Positions 32,320-39,131 of a stretch of 39,131 nt of DNA are shown here, one piece after another (positions within the stretch are counted from its first letter, which is position 1; each line of letters begins with the position of its first letter). Both the position numbers and the translations under genes were made by a program. The notes beneath the pieces were generated by a model. It was not told the origin of the DNA. It made no database searches and was given only the letters and a program-made list of their open reading frames with translations. Source of the DNA: Pseudomonadota bacterium (lineage in GTDB: Bacteria > Desulfobacterota > Syntrophorhabdia > Syntrophorhabdales > Syntrophorhabdaceae); NCBI GenBank assembly GCA_026388215.1, contig JAPLKF010000123.1, positions 1 to 39,131 on the forward strand, in the 5' to 3' direction.

Positions 32320-33666
32320 TTAAGGATTCGAGGGTTCAATTGGCTTAAAAACATCTGGATCATCTACTTTTTGAATACCAGTTTCCTGACCCCGTTTGAA
32401 AGGTATAAATAATATCTTCACCTGTTTGCTATCAATTCCAAATAAACCAGAAAGAAACTCAAAACCCAACCCACCTTCATCCCTTTTCACTTCAAAAAGA
32501 AAGGCAAACCTTGTTTTCCAATTGTCACCTTCTCTCTCTCTCGTATAGAGACCAAAGAGCAGACTCAACATGTGTTTGTCTTCTCTCTTTCTCTGTTCAT
32601 AAAGTGTAAACAGCGGCTTTATAATCCTGTCAAACCCCTCAACCCTAAAAGGCAGGAGCGAGGGAAATAAAAATGTAAAATCACCGCCCTTACCACTATA
32701 TTCGAAAAAGGGCCATACGTTAAAGAATGTACCACGGTCATCTTCTATGTACCTGTTAAATAATAGAACATTCTTCTGTATGAACCTTTCATCCCTCACA
32801 TACCATTCAGATTCTTTATAAATTGGCCAGAGCAAACCAAAAGAGTGGTCTCTGCCTTTCGTCTCTGAATAAATAAAAGGGAAGAAGCTATAACCCTTCG
32901 TCTCTTTTCCTTCTGTCAGAGAAAACAGGGAAAAGAGCATGCCCTTTTTTGTCTTTTCATCATCCCTTGAATAGCTGAACAAAGGCCACAGCACATTATA
33001 AGAAGCTTTTGTTCTTGAGATTGAGTGTATATAAAATGGGAAGGCATAGAAATTATCCACAGGCTCATCAGTATCCAGATTCTTTTCTTCTTTTATAAAA
33101 ATCGGCCATAAAAAAAAACTTGTGTTTTTTACGCCTTCTCTATTTCTCGTTCCATAAATGGGCCATGCTTTAAACCCTTCTTCTTTTCCACCATAAAAGG
33201 AAAAAATAGGCCACAGGATATTTGTCTTTGTAGCCTCTTCATCTTTTATACGGCTGTAAAGAGGCCACATAAAAAAATCTATTTCATCTCTCCCAAACCT
33301 ATCATACAAATTTCCAAATAAAGGGAATACTCCAAAATAACTACCCCTTTTCGATTCCCCATAAAAGAAAGGGAAAAGGGCTGTATCTTGTTTACCTTCA
33401 AACTCTTTTGAGAGAAAAAAGGGGATAAAATAAGACTTTTCCTTTGAGCTTTTGCCGAGAGGATATAAATAGTTATAGACCCCGCCATCCTCAGAATCGT
33501 ATGAAAAGAGAAAGGGTCTTAGAGCCAAACGTGTGGCATCTTCTTCTTTCTGATACGATACGAGAGGGCCTAGAAACCTTTTTTCGTTGTTAAATTCCCA
33601 CGAAACAGGCCAGAATGCGTGCAGGGTACAAGGAAAAAACAAAAAAAGAAAAATAAATCTATGCAT
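32320..33666 (-). CDS. Exported WP-repeat protein of unknown function
   Basis: A 448-residue protein that I cannot assign to a named family. A short signal peptide (FIFLFLFFPCTLHA) is followed by about ten loosely repeated units built around LWPIF, FFPF or VWPFF motifs, spaced roughly 25-40 residues, each with charged turn sequences (for example SRIKDEE, GTRNREG, YSRDDEK). The alternation of aromatic strand-like segments with charged turns suggests an all-beta exported or outer-membrane structure. It overlaps the mlaD stop by 1 base (ATGA-like junction), so it is translated with the Mla-type transporter, and an outer-membrane or periplasmic partner role is a reasonable guess. Confidence 0.75.
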   Translation of the reverse strand: MHRFIFLFLFFPCTLHAFWPVSWEFNNEKRFLGPLVSYQKEEDATRLALRPFLFSYDSEDGGVYNYLYPLGKSSKEKSYFIPFFLSKEFEGKQDTALFPFFYGESKRGSYFGVFPLFGNLYDRFGRDEIDFFMWPLYSRIKDEEATKTNILWPIFSFYGGKEEGFKAWPIYGTRNREGVKNTSFFLWPIFIKEEKNLDTDEPVDNFYAFPFYIHSISRTKASYNVLWPLFSYSRDDEKTKKGMLFSLFSLTEGKETKGYSFFPFIYSETKGRDHSFGLLWPIYKESEWYVRDERFIQKNVLLFNRYIEDDRGTFFNVWPFFEYSGKGGDFTFLFPSLLPFRVEGFDRIIKPLFTLYEQRKREDKHMLSLLFGLYTREREGDNWKTRFAFLFEVKRDEGGLGFEFLSGLFGIDSKQVKILFIPFKRGQETGIQKVDDPDVFKPIEPSNP

Positions 33667-34670
33667 CAGAAGATGGTGCCGAATATGGTCCCGAGAATTG
33701 TAATTGGTGTCATTTCCTGGAGGCCCTCAGCACCTTTCTGCAACTTTTTCATAGTTCTTTCCGCTTCAATATAAAGGCTATCATCCTTTGCGAGTTTCCC
33801 GAGCGTACCCTCCCCACTCTTGATTCCGTCTGTAATCTCTCTCATATTTTTGACTGTTTCTTTTGCCTCGATGTATATTGAATCATCCTTTGCGAGTTTC
33901 CCGAGCGTACCCTTACCCTGTTCAATATCTGTTGATATACTCTTAAGTGAAGCAACTGCATCCCTTGCATCATTGTATAGTTTATCATCTTTAACAAGTA
34001 GTCCCAGCGTTCCCTTACCACCCTCGATATCACTTACAATCTTTTGCAATCCATCACTCAGCGTGGCTGCATTATCAACAATACGGGCCACATTATCCTT
34101 ATTATCCTTTAAAAAGTCCTTAAATTCACCGCTTAAGGCTTGAATATTGTCAATGCTTTTCTTAATGTTCACCTTTTCTTTATCCCCGATAATGCCTTTA
34201 AACTCACCCATCGTGTCACCAAAATTCTTTACTACAACATTTATCTGTGTAAAGATCTCATCAAAGTCAGGTGATGTAACAACATCCTTTATTTTTTCAC
34301 CCTGTGCCAAAAATTTCTTCTCCACACCTGGTATGATCTCTATATATTTATCTCCAAGGACACCTTGAGTTTTTATTGCAATCTTACTATCAACAGGTAT
34401 ATTCACATTATCCTTTATAACAAGGGTTGCCATCGCCTTATATCCATCCAGTTTAATTTTCCTTACCTTCCCCACTTGTACCCCTGCGATTTGGACAGGT
34501 GATTTGGGATCAAGCCCACTCGCATTATCAAAAGACACAATCACATCATATCCTGCCTCCCTGAATACACCAAACTTCCCGATCCTGAAAGACATATAGA
34601 ATAGTATAACTATCCCGATTAGTACCAATATACCCACCTTTAACTCCGGTGAAATTGCATTTTTATTCAT
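33666..34670 (-). CDS. mlaD: MlaD-family (MCE domain) substrate-binding protein of a lipid ABC transporter
   Basis: A 334-residue membrane-anchored periplasmic protein. One N-terminal helix (about 11-27, VGILVLIGIVILFYMSF) is followed by a single MCE domain (about 38-116; DNASGLDPKSPVQIAGVQVGKV, TQGVLGDKYIEI). The helical C-terminus contains three 34-residue repeats that each begin with a G-K/E-GTLG-x-L block at 218, 252 and 286 (GKGTLGKLAKDD type), probably forming a coiled or tunnel-like extension. The last residues (TILGTIFGTIF) are hydrophobic. It is longer than E. coli MlaD (183 residues), as is usual outside the enterobacteria. Start and stop each overlap a neighbour by one base. Confidence 0.94.
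   Translation of the reverse strand: MNKNAISPELKVGILVLIGIVILFYMSFRIGKFGVFREAGYDVIVSFDNASGLDPKSPVQIAGVQVGKVRKIKLDGYKAMATLVIKDNVNIPVDSKIAIKTQGVLGDKYIEIIPGVEKKFLAQGEKIKDVVTSPDFDEIFTQINVVVKNFGDTMGEFKGIIGDKEKVNIKKSIDNIQALSGEFKDFLKDNKDNVARIVDNAATLSDGLQKIVSDIEGGKGTLGLLVKDDKLYNDARDAVASLKSISTDIEQGKGTLGKLAKDDSIYIEAKETVKNMREITDGIKSGEGTLGKLAKDDSLYIEAERTMKKLQKGAEGLQEMTPITILGTIFGTIF
33780..33912. repeat. 31-bp perfect direct repeat inside mlaD
   Basis: Positions 33780-33810 and 33882-33912 are identical over 31 bases, 102 bases (34 codons) apart, and a diverged third copy lies near 33984-34014. They encode the GTLGKLAKDD blocks. The DNA identity exceeds what protein conservation requires, which suggests a recent unit duplication or gene conversion. 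Confidence 0.9.
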
Positions 34671-35431
34671 TAGTCACCTCCTGAAAAACCAGGTATTTTT
34701 GTCGCCTTTAAAAATTCTTTTATATTCTCGTTGTTACTCCTTTTTATCTCATATGGTGTTCCGTACTCTATAATCTTGCCATTATAAAGCATAGCCACCT
34801 TGTCTGCTATTCTAAACATACCGAGTATGTCATGACTGATCACCACGTAAGTCTTTTTCAGGTATGTCTGTGTCTCTTTTATCAAATCATCTATTGTCAA
34901 TGAAATAATCGGGTCAAGGGCGCTGGTAGGTTCGTCAAACAAAATGATATCAGGGTCGAGTACAAGTGCCCTTGCAAGGCCTACCCTTTTTCTCATACCG
35001 CCCGAAAGTTCAGAGGGCATCTTCTCAGTAAAACCCAGCAGTCCAACCTGTTTTAGCCTCTCTTCTACAATTCCCTCTATCTCCTTTTCTGAAAGCTTCG
35101 TATGTTCCCTTAAAGGAAAGGCAATATTGTCATACACATCCATGGAATCAAAGAGGGCGGCTTCCTGGAAGAGCATCCCGAACCCTTTTCTCACACTATT
35201 CAACTCCCTCTCCTTTAATTTCGTTATTTCTAAACCATCTACCCATATCTCACCTTTATCAGGTTTCATAAGACCAATCAGATGCTTCAAGAGGACTGTT
35301 TTCCCTCCACCGCTTTTTCCTATAATGACCGTTATCTTACCCTTTTCTATCTCAAGGTTGATGCCATCCAGAACCTTCTGGGTACCAAAACTCTTATGGA
35401 GGTCTATAATTTTTATTGCCTTATTTTCCAT
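34670..35431 (-). CDS. mlaF: MlaF-family ATP-binding protein of a lipid ABC transporter
   Basis: The 253-residue cytoplasmic ATPase of the MlaFED-type complex. Walker A GKSGGGKT is at residues 38-45, followed by the Q-loop (FGMLFQEAALFDSM), the signature LSGGMRKR, Walker B (IILFDEPTSALD) and the H-loop (VVISHD). The GMRKR signature and FQEAALFDSM are typical of MlaF and not of general importers. It starts 1 base after mlaE ends and overlaps mlaD by 1 base. ATP hydrolysis here should drive phospholipid movement between the membranes. Confidence 0.96.
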   Translation of the reverse strand: MENKAIKIIDLHKSFGTQKVLDGINLEIEKGKITVIIGKSGGGKTVLLKHLIGLMKPDKGEIWVDGLEITKLKERELNSVRKGFGMLFQEAALFDSMDVYDNIAFPLREHTKLSEKEIEGIVEERLKQVGLLGFTEKMPSELSGGMRKRVGLARALVLDPDIILFDEPTSALDPIISLTIDDLIKETQTYLKKTYVVISHDILGMFRIADKVAMLYNGKIIEYGTPYEIKRSNNENIKEFLKATKIPGFSGGD

Positions 35432-35432
35432 A

Positions 35433-36206
35433 CTAAAACATCAGAGATGTAAGTACATAGTCAAAAATCAGGATGGTAACACACGATGTCACGACAGCCT
35501 CTGTAGTCGATTTTCCAACCCCCTCAGCACCACCCTCTGTGTAAAAACCCTTATAACAGGAAACAACGCTCATGATGATTCCAAAAAATGCAGCCTTTAC
35601 AAGACCATTATATATATCCTCATGGTCAACATACTTAACCATCTTATTGATAAAGGCGCCCTCATTAATCCCCAAAAGCTTTACCCCTACAAGATAACCG
35701 CCAACTATACCAACAAAGTCAGACACTATGGTTAAAATAGGGAGCATCAAAAAAGAAGCAACCACCCTCGGGACAACAAGATATTTTATAGGGTTAAGGG
35801 CCATAACAATTAATGCATCTATCTGCTCTGTTACCCTCATTGTACCAAGCTCTGCTGCCATGGCTGAACCTGCCCTTCCAGTAACCATCAGGCTTGTAAG
35901 TACAGGACCAAGTTCTCTTGTCATGCTTAACGCCACTGTTGTTCCCACAAGCCCTTCAGCGCCAAATTTTCTGAAACCGTAGTACGATTGAAGGGCAAGA
36001 ACCATACCTGTAAAAACACCGGTTATGATAACCACAACTACAGAATTCACACCTATAAACTCCATCTGCTTGAATATGTAATTAAACTTAAAAGGCCTTC
36101 TTACCCCCCAGTAGACACACTCGGTAAAAAATAAGCCAACGCTGCCAAGCTCTCTTAAAAATCTTGCAACAGGTGAAAATATCTTTTCTATTATACTGCT
36201 AAACAT
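35433..36206 (-). CDS. mlaE: MlaE-family permease of a lipid ABC transporter
   Basis: The 257-residue inner-membrane permease of the MlaFED-type complex. About five to six hydrophobic segments are seen, with the MlaE signature TRELGPVLTSLMVTGRAGSAMAAELGTMRVTEQIDAL at about 92-128, followed by VPRVVASFLMLPILTI and the C-terminal GGAEGVGKSTTEAVV. The ATG at 36206 lies within the end of alr (8-base overlap). Together with mlaF and mlaD it forms a complete core; no MlaA, MlaB or MlaC is present, unless the exported WP-repeat protein takes part. Confidence 0.96.
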   Translation of the reverse strand: MFSSIIEKIFSPVARFLRELGSVGLFFTECVYWGVRRPFKFNYIFKQMEFIGVNSVVVVIITGVFTGMVLALQSYYGFRKFGAEGLVGTTVALSMTRELGPVLTSLMVTGRAGSAMAAELGTMRVTEQIDALIVMALNPIKYLVVPRVVASFLMLPILTIVSDFVGIVGGYLVGVKLLGINEGAFINKMVKYVDHEDIYNGLVKAAFFGIIMSVVSCYKGFYTEGGAEGVGKSTTEAVVTSCVTILIFDYVLTSLMF

Positions 36207-37317
36207 ATACCCTCAAGACCCTCTTTGATATCTTGCACAAAATCTCATAAGGAATTGTACCTGTCTGCTCGGCAATTTCATCGGCTGAAATAACCTCTGT
36301 CTTACTGCGTCCTAAAAGTACCACCTCTTCCTTCACATTTACGTCTTCAAGCTCAGTGACATCCACAAGCAACCAGTCCATACATATCCTTCCAATAATA
36401 CTGCATCTCGTATCTTTTATCAATACAGAACCCTTGTTCGACAATGCCCTCGGATAACCATCTGCATAACCTACCGGAACATACGCCACCCGCGTCTTCT
36501 TCCTGGTAGTATGTGTTCCACCATAGCTTAATCGATATCCAGGGGGAAATTCTCTGATATGTGCTATCTTTGATATAAATCTCATCACCTGTTTTACATG
36601 TAACCTTTTACTCAATTCTCTTGCAGGATAGGAACCGTAAAGGCTTATCCCCACTCGAACCATGTCAAAATATGCCTCAGGATAATTAACGATTGCACCA
36701 CTATTTGCCATATGAACAATCCCGGGATTGATGCCGTTATCCCTCAAAACTTGTAGGGCCTTTTTGAATATCTCTATCTGGTTCATCCCATATTCATCCC
36801 TTTTTTCCGAAGAAGAAAAATGGCTCATAAAACCTTCGACTTTTATATTGCCTGCTCTCTTTATCTGCTCAACTACAAAAGGTATATCATCAGGGCCAAA
36901 ACCGAGCCTCCCCATACCTGTATCTACCTTTATGTGTACCTTCAATGGCCTATCAAGATGAACGCCATCTTCTGCAATTCTTTTAAGCATATTGAAATCA
37001 TGGATAACAGGGGTAAGCATATTTTTATACACAGGTTCCAACTCATCCCATGCCAGTATGCCACTCATTACAAGTATCGGTGCAGTGATACCATTACCCC
37101 TCAGCTCTATCCCTTCATCTATTGTTGCAACACCCAGGTAATCTACATTGTTTGACTCAAGCCTTCGAGCCACTTCAGTTGCTCCGTGGCCATAGGCATC
37201 TGCTTTCACAACACAGAGGATTTTTACTTGAGAAGGCACCTTTGCCTTTATTGCTCTATAATTCTCTTCAAGAACATTTAAATCTAAATATACAATAGCC
37301 CTTGGGATGTTAATCAT
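36199..37317 (-). CDS. alr: Alanine racemase
   Basis: A PLP enzyme that supplies D-alanine for peptidoglycan. The 372-residue protein has the PLP lysine Lys38 in VVKADAYGHG, the substrate-side motif HIKVDTGMGRLGF, the phosphate-binding MANSGA region, and the catalytic tyrosine in RLSYGGTHT. The C-terminal beta domain has VPVGYADGYPR and GRICMDWLLVDVT. The length is normal. It lies 34 bases after hemL and overlaps mlaE by 8 bases, linking wall precursor supply with envelope lipid transport in one operon. Confidence 0.97.
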   Translation of the reverse strand: MINIPRAIVYLDLNVLEENYRAIKAKVPSQVKILCVVKADAYGHGATEVARRLESNNVDYLGVATIDEGIELRGNGITAPILVMSGILAWDELEPVYKNMLTPVIHDFNMLKRIAEDGVHLDRPLKVHIKVDTGMGRLGFGPDDIPFVVEQIKRAGNIKVEGFMSHFSSSEKRDEYGMNQIEIFKKALQVLRDNGINPGIVHMANSGAIVNYPEAYFDMVRVGISLYGSYPARELSKRLHVKQVMRFISKIAHIREFPPGYRLSYGGTHTTRKKTRVAYVPVGYADGYPRALSNKGSVLIKDTRCSIIGRICMDWLLVDVTELEDVNVKEEVVLLGRSKTEVISADEIAEQTGTIPYEILCKISKRVLRVYV

Positions 37318-37351
37318 AATCCGTTTAATTTACCTGTAAAACCTGCTCTAT

Positions 37352-38647
37352 TCAAGACAAAGTTTTTAAACGTTTAAAGACCTTTTCATAGGCTTCTACA
37401 GTTTTCGTTATTTCTTTCTCCCCATGAGACAGGGTGATAAAGGAAGCCTCAAATGGACTCGGGGCAAAAAATATCCCTTCCTCAAGCATAAGTTTAAAGA
37501 ATTTCTCATACATAACCCTGCTTGCGGTATATGCCGTTTCATAATCATACACATCGCCATCTGAAAAGAAACCCGTAAACATCCCTGTGATGCTGTTTAT
37601 CCTGTAAGGGATTTTAAGTCTCTTTGCAATTTCAGTAATACTATTTTTCAAGTCATCCACCCTTTTACCCATCAACCGATATACGTTTTTATTCTTCCTC
37701 AGATACTTTAATACATAAATCCCTGCCCTTACTGCGATTGGGTTTCCGGACAGTGTTCCTGCCTGATATACATCACCAAGGGGGGCAACCTTCTTCATCA
37801 CTTCCCTTTTACCCCCAAAAGCACCTATAGGAAAACCACCCCCGATAACCTTTCCAAGACAGGTAATGTCAGGCTCAATACCGTATATATGTTGTACCCC
37901 GCCGTATAATACCCTGAACCCGGTTATTACCTCATCACATATAAGGAGAATCTTCTCCTTCCTGCATATTTCCTGTACCCCTTCGAGAAACCCCTTTTCA
38001 GGTAAAATTACACCCATATTACCCATAACGGGCTCTAATATCACACACGCGACATCCTTATTCCCCTTCACTATATTCCTCACTGTATCGAGATGATTGA
38101 AATCAGCCACGTATGTATGCTTTGCAAGGTCTTTCAGGATACCACTGCTGTCAGGGATACCATACGTGGCAAGGCCGGAACCTGCCTTCACAAGGAGGCT
38201 GTCAACGTGTCCATGGTAGCAGCCCCTGAACTTAATAATCCCATTCTTTTTGGTAAAACCTCTTGCAAGCCGTATCGCACTCATTGTTGCCTCAGTACCC
38301 GAGCTTGTGAGCCTCACCATTTCTATAGAAGGAAATGCTTGAGCGATAAGCCTTGCCATTTCAACTTCATAAGGATGACATGTACCGAAGCTTGTACCAT
38401 CTGAAAGAGCAGCCCTTATCTCTTTATTAAGACCTTTATCAGCGTGTCCGAGGATGATTGCACCCCATGAAGATACATAATCCAGGTAGGCGTTCCCATC
38501 CACATCAAAAAGATATGCCCCTTTTCCCTTTTCTACATAAAAAGGCTTATCATCTACAGAAAGAAAGGCCCTTACAGGACTGTTTACGCCACCAGGTATG
38601 AAGTGCTTTGCTTTCTCGTACAACGCATTCGATTTTTTTCTATTCAT
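37352..38647 (-). CDS. hemL: Glutamate-1-semialdehyde 2,1-aminomutase
   Basis: Converts the HemA product glutamate-1-semialdehyde to 5-aminolevulinate. The 431-residue PLP enzyme has the N-terminal signature IPGGVNSPVRAF, the GTEATMSAIRLARG block, CYHGHVDSLL, CDEVITGFR and the PLP lysine Lys266 in CLGKVIGGGFPIGAFGG. The start overlaps the AhbB-like gene by 8 bases, which ties the first and last parts of the alternative heme route together. hemA and hemC are about 17 kb away on the other strand. Confidence 0.97.
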   Translation of the reverse strand: MNRKKSNALYEKAKHFIPGGVNSPVRAFLSVDDKPFYVEKGKGAYLFDVDGNAYLDYVSSWGAIILGHADKGLNKEIRAALSDGTSFGTCHPYEVEMARLIAQAFPSIEMVRLTSSGTEATMSAIRLARGFTKKNGIIKFRGCYHGHVDSLLVKAGSGLATYGIPDSSGILKDLAKHTYVADFNHLDTVRNIVKGNKDVACVILEPVMGNMGVILPEKGFLEGVQEICRKEKILLICDEVITGFRVLYGGVQHIYGIEPDITCLGKVIGGGFPIGAFGGKREVMKKVAPLGDVYQAGTLSGNPIAVRAGIYVLKYLRKNKNVYRLMGKRVDDLKNSITEIAKRLKIPYRINSITGMFTGFFSDGDVYDYETAYTASRVMYEKFFKLMLEEGIFFAPSPFEASFITLSHGEKEITKTVEAYEKVFKRLKTLS

Positions 38648-39110
38648 GATTCACCATGAGGGATGTCTTTTTGAATTCCCTTTTACTTAAAAACATCTTA
38701 AATACCTTTATGCCGATCTTTTTCGAAATGCGTTTTATAACACCCCTGCACTCTTCCATGCTCTTTCCATGTACCATTGTATAGACATTATAGTCCCAGT
38801 ATCCTCCCGTATCCCTCTCATAACAATGGCTTACTTCGGGAAAAGAGGCCATAATCTTTCCTACCCTTTCTATGTCCTTTTCTTCCACCTTCCATACCAC
38901 CATTGCGTTATGGGTATAGGAAGCCTTCCTGTGATAGAGTATGGCAGCAACCCTTCTTATTATTCCTTCCTTTTTCAAGTACTTCAATATATCTATCAAT
39001 TCTTCTTCGCTGATGCCAATCTTCTCTGCTATCTCTTCGTAAGGCTTTTCTAATATTGGAAAATCATAGACTATTATCTCTTTTAAGACCTTATTAATTT
39101 GGCGCTTCAT
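38640..39110 (-). CDS. ahbB: Siroheme decarboxylase subunit, AhbB-like (Lrp/AsnC fold)
   Basis: A 156-residue protein with an N-terminal winged helix (KPYEEIAEKIGISEEELIDILKYLKKEGIIRR, about 21-53) and a C-terminal AsnC-type alpha/beta domain. AAILYHRKASYTHNAMVVWKV and VSHCYERDTGGYWDYNVYTMVHGKS are the patterns of AhbA/AhbB and NirD/L/G/H proteins, which remove the acetate carboxyls of siroheme to give didecarboxysiroheme for heme b or heme d1. The HCY and YTMVHG blocks favour AhbB over AhbA. Being next to hemL supports the enzymatic rather than regulator reading. AhbA, AhbC and AhbD are not in view. A plain Lrp regulator is the alternative. Confidence 0.87.
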   Translation of the reverse strand: MKRQINKVLKEIIVYDFPILEKPYEEIAEKIGISEEELIDILKYLKKEGIIRRVAAILYHRKASYTHNAMVVWKVEEKDIERVGKIMASFPEVSHCYERDTGGYWDYNVYTMVHGKSMEECRGVIKRISKKIGIKVFKMFLSKREFKKTSLMVNHE

Positions 39111-39131
39111 ATTGACTATTCTTACACATAC

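Noticed and set aside
34944-35735. 263-codon open frame on the plus strand opposite mlaF and mlaE
   Set aside because: It is the antisense shadow of two well-conserved transporter genes, has Ser/Pro/Phe-rich composition and no family resemblance.
38640-39110. Lrp/AsnC transcription regulator
   Set aside because: The winged helix is there, but the C-terminal HCY and YTMVHG blocks and the hemL neighbour fit siroheme decarboxylase better.

Overview
The window is a dense, AT-rich stretch of a bacterial chromosome carrying mostly housekeeping genes. The Mla-type lipid transport genes (MlaE/F/D) and several exported proteins point to a Gram-negative cell. The very large double-headed acyl-CoA dehydratase activase, an AhbB-like siroheme decarboxylase subunit and a System II cytochrome c assembly protein (CcsA) point to an anaerobe with the siroheme-dependent heme route. 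This fits a Desulfobacterota- or Nitrospirota-like lineage, but no marker here fixes the phylum. There is no phage, insertion sequence or CRISPR array, and no gene-free stretch reaches 300 bases.

Layout: (1) 1-1078, minus: end of an oligopeptide ABC transporter operon (oppD, start of oppF). (2) 1151-10674, plus: an exported SagB-like nitroreductase, then the tight run guaB-guaA-dnaE-accA-pgi. (3) 10661-16106, minus: a 1382-residue activase followed by a CNNM/CBS (CorC-like) membrane protein; the latter converges on and overlaps pgi. (4) 16192-20133, plus: acylphosphatase, precorrin-2 dehydrogenase, ccsA, hemA, hemC, a tetrapyrrole/cytochrome operon ended by a strong hairpin. (5) 20280-21930: HU, a cupin and a Yip1-family membrane protein. 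(6) 21967-27848: an accessory island with a CHASE2 adenylate cyclase and a FecR-like exported protein on minus, divergent from an exported WD40-caspase protein on plus. (7) 27849-29107: a tRNA-Arg and an upstream copy of its 3' end bracket two small envelope genes. (8) 29246-32274: an exported phosphoesterase, a 30-residue basic protein resembling bS22/COX24 proteins, endonuclease IV and phosphofructokinase. (9) 32320-39110, minus: one compact operon ahbB-hemL-alr-mlaE-mlaF-mlaD and a WP-repeat exported protein.

How they fit together: GuaB and GuaA make GMP in two steps. HemL, HemA and HemC with the precorrin-2 dehydrogenase lead from glutamyl-tRNA towards siroheme, and the AhbB-like protein would convert siroheme to didecarboxysiroheme. 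HemB, the HemD/CobA step and AhbA are not in the window. MlaE/F/D should move lipid between the membranes, and the WP-repeat protein is a candidate partner. The most interesting unexplained unit is the cyclase/FecR/caspase island, whose three products all have exported parts. The tRNA-derived direct repeat, two heptamer-periodic spacers and the missed 30-residue gene are the other points worth a look.
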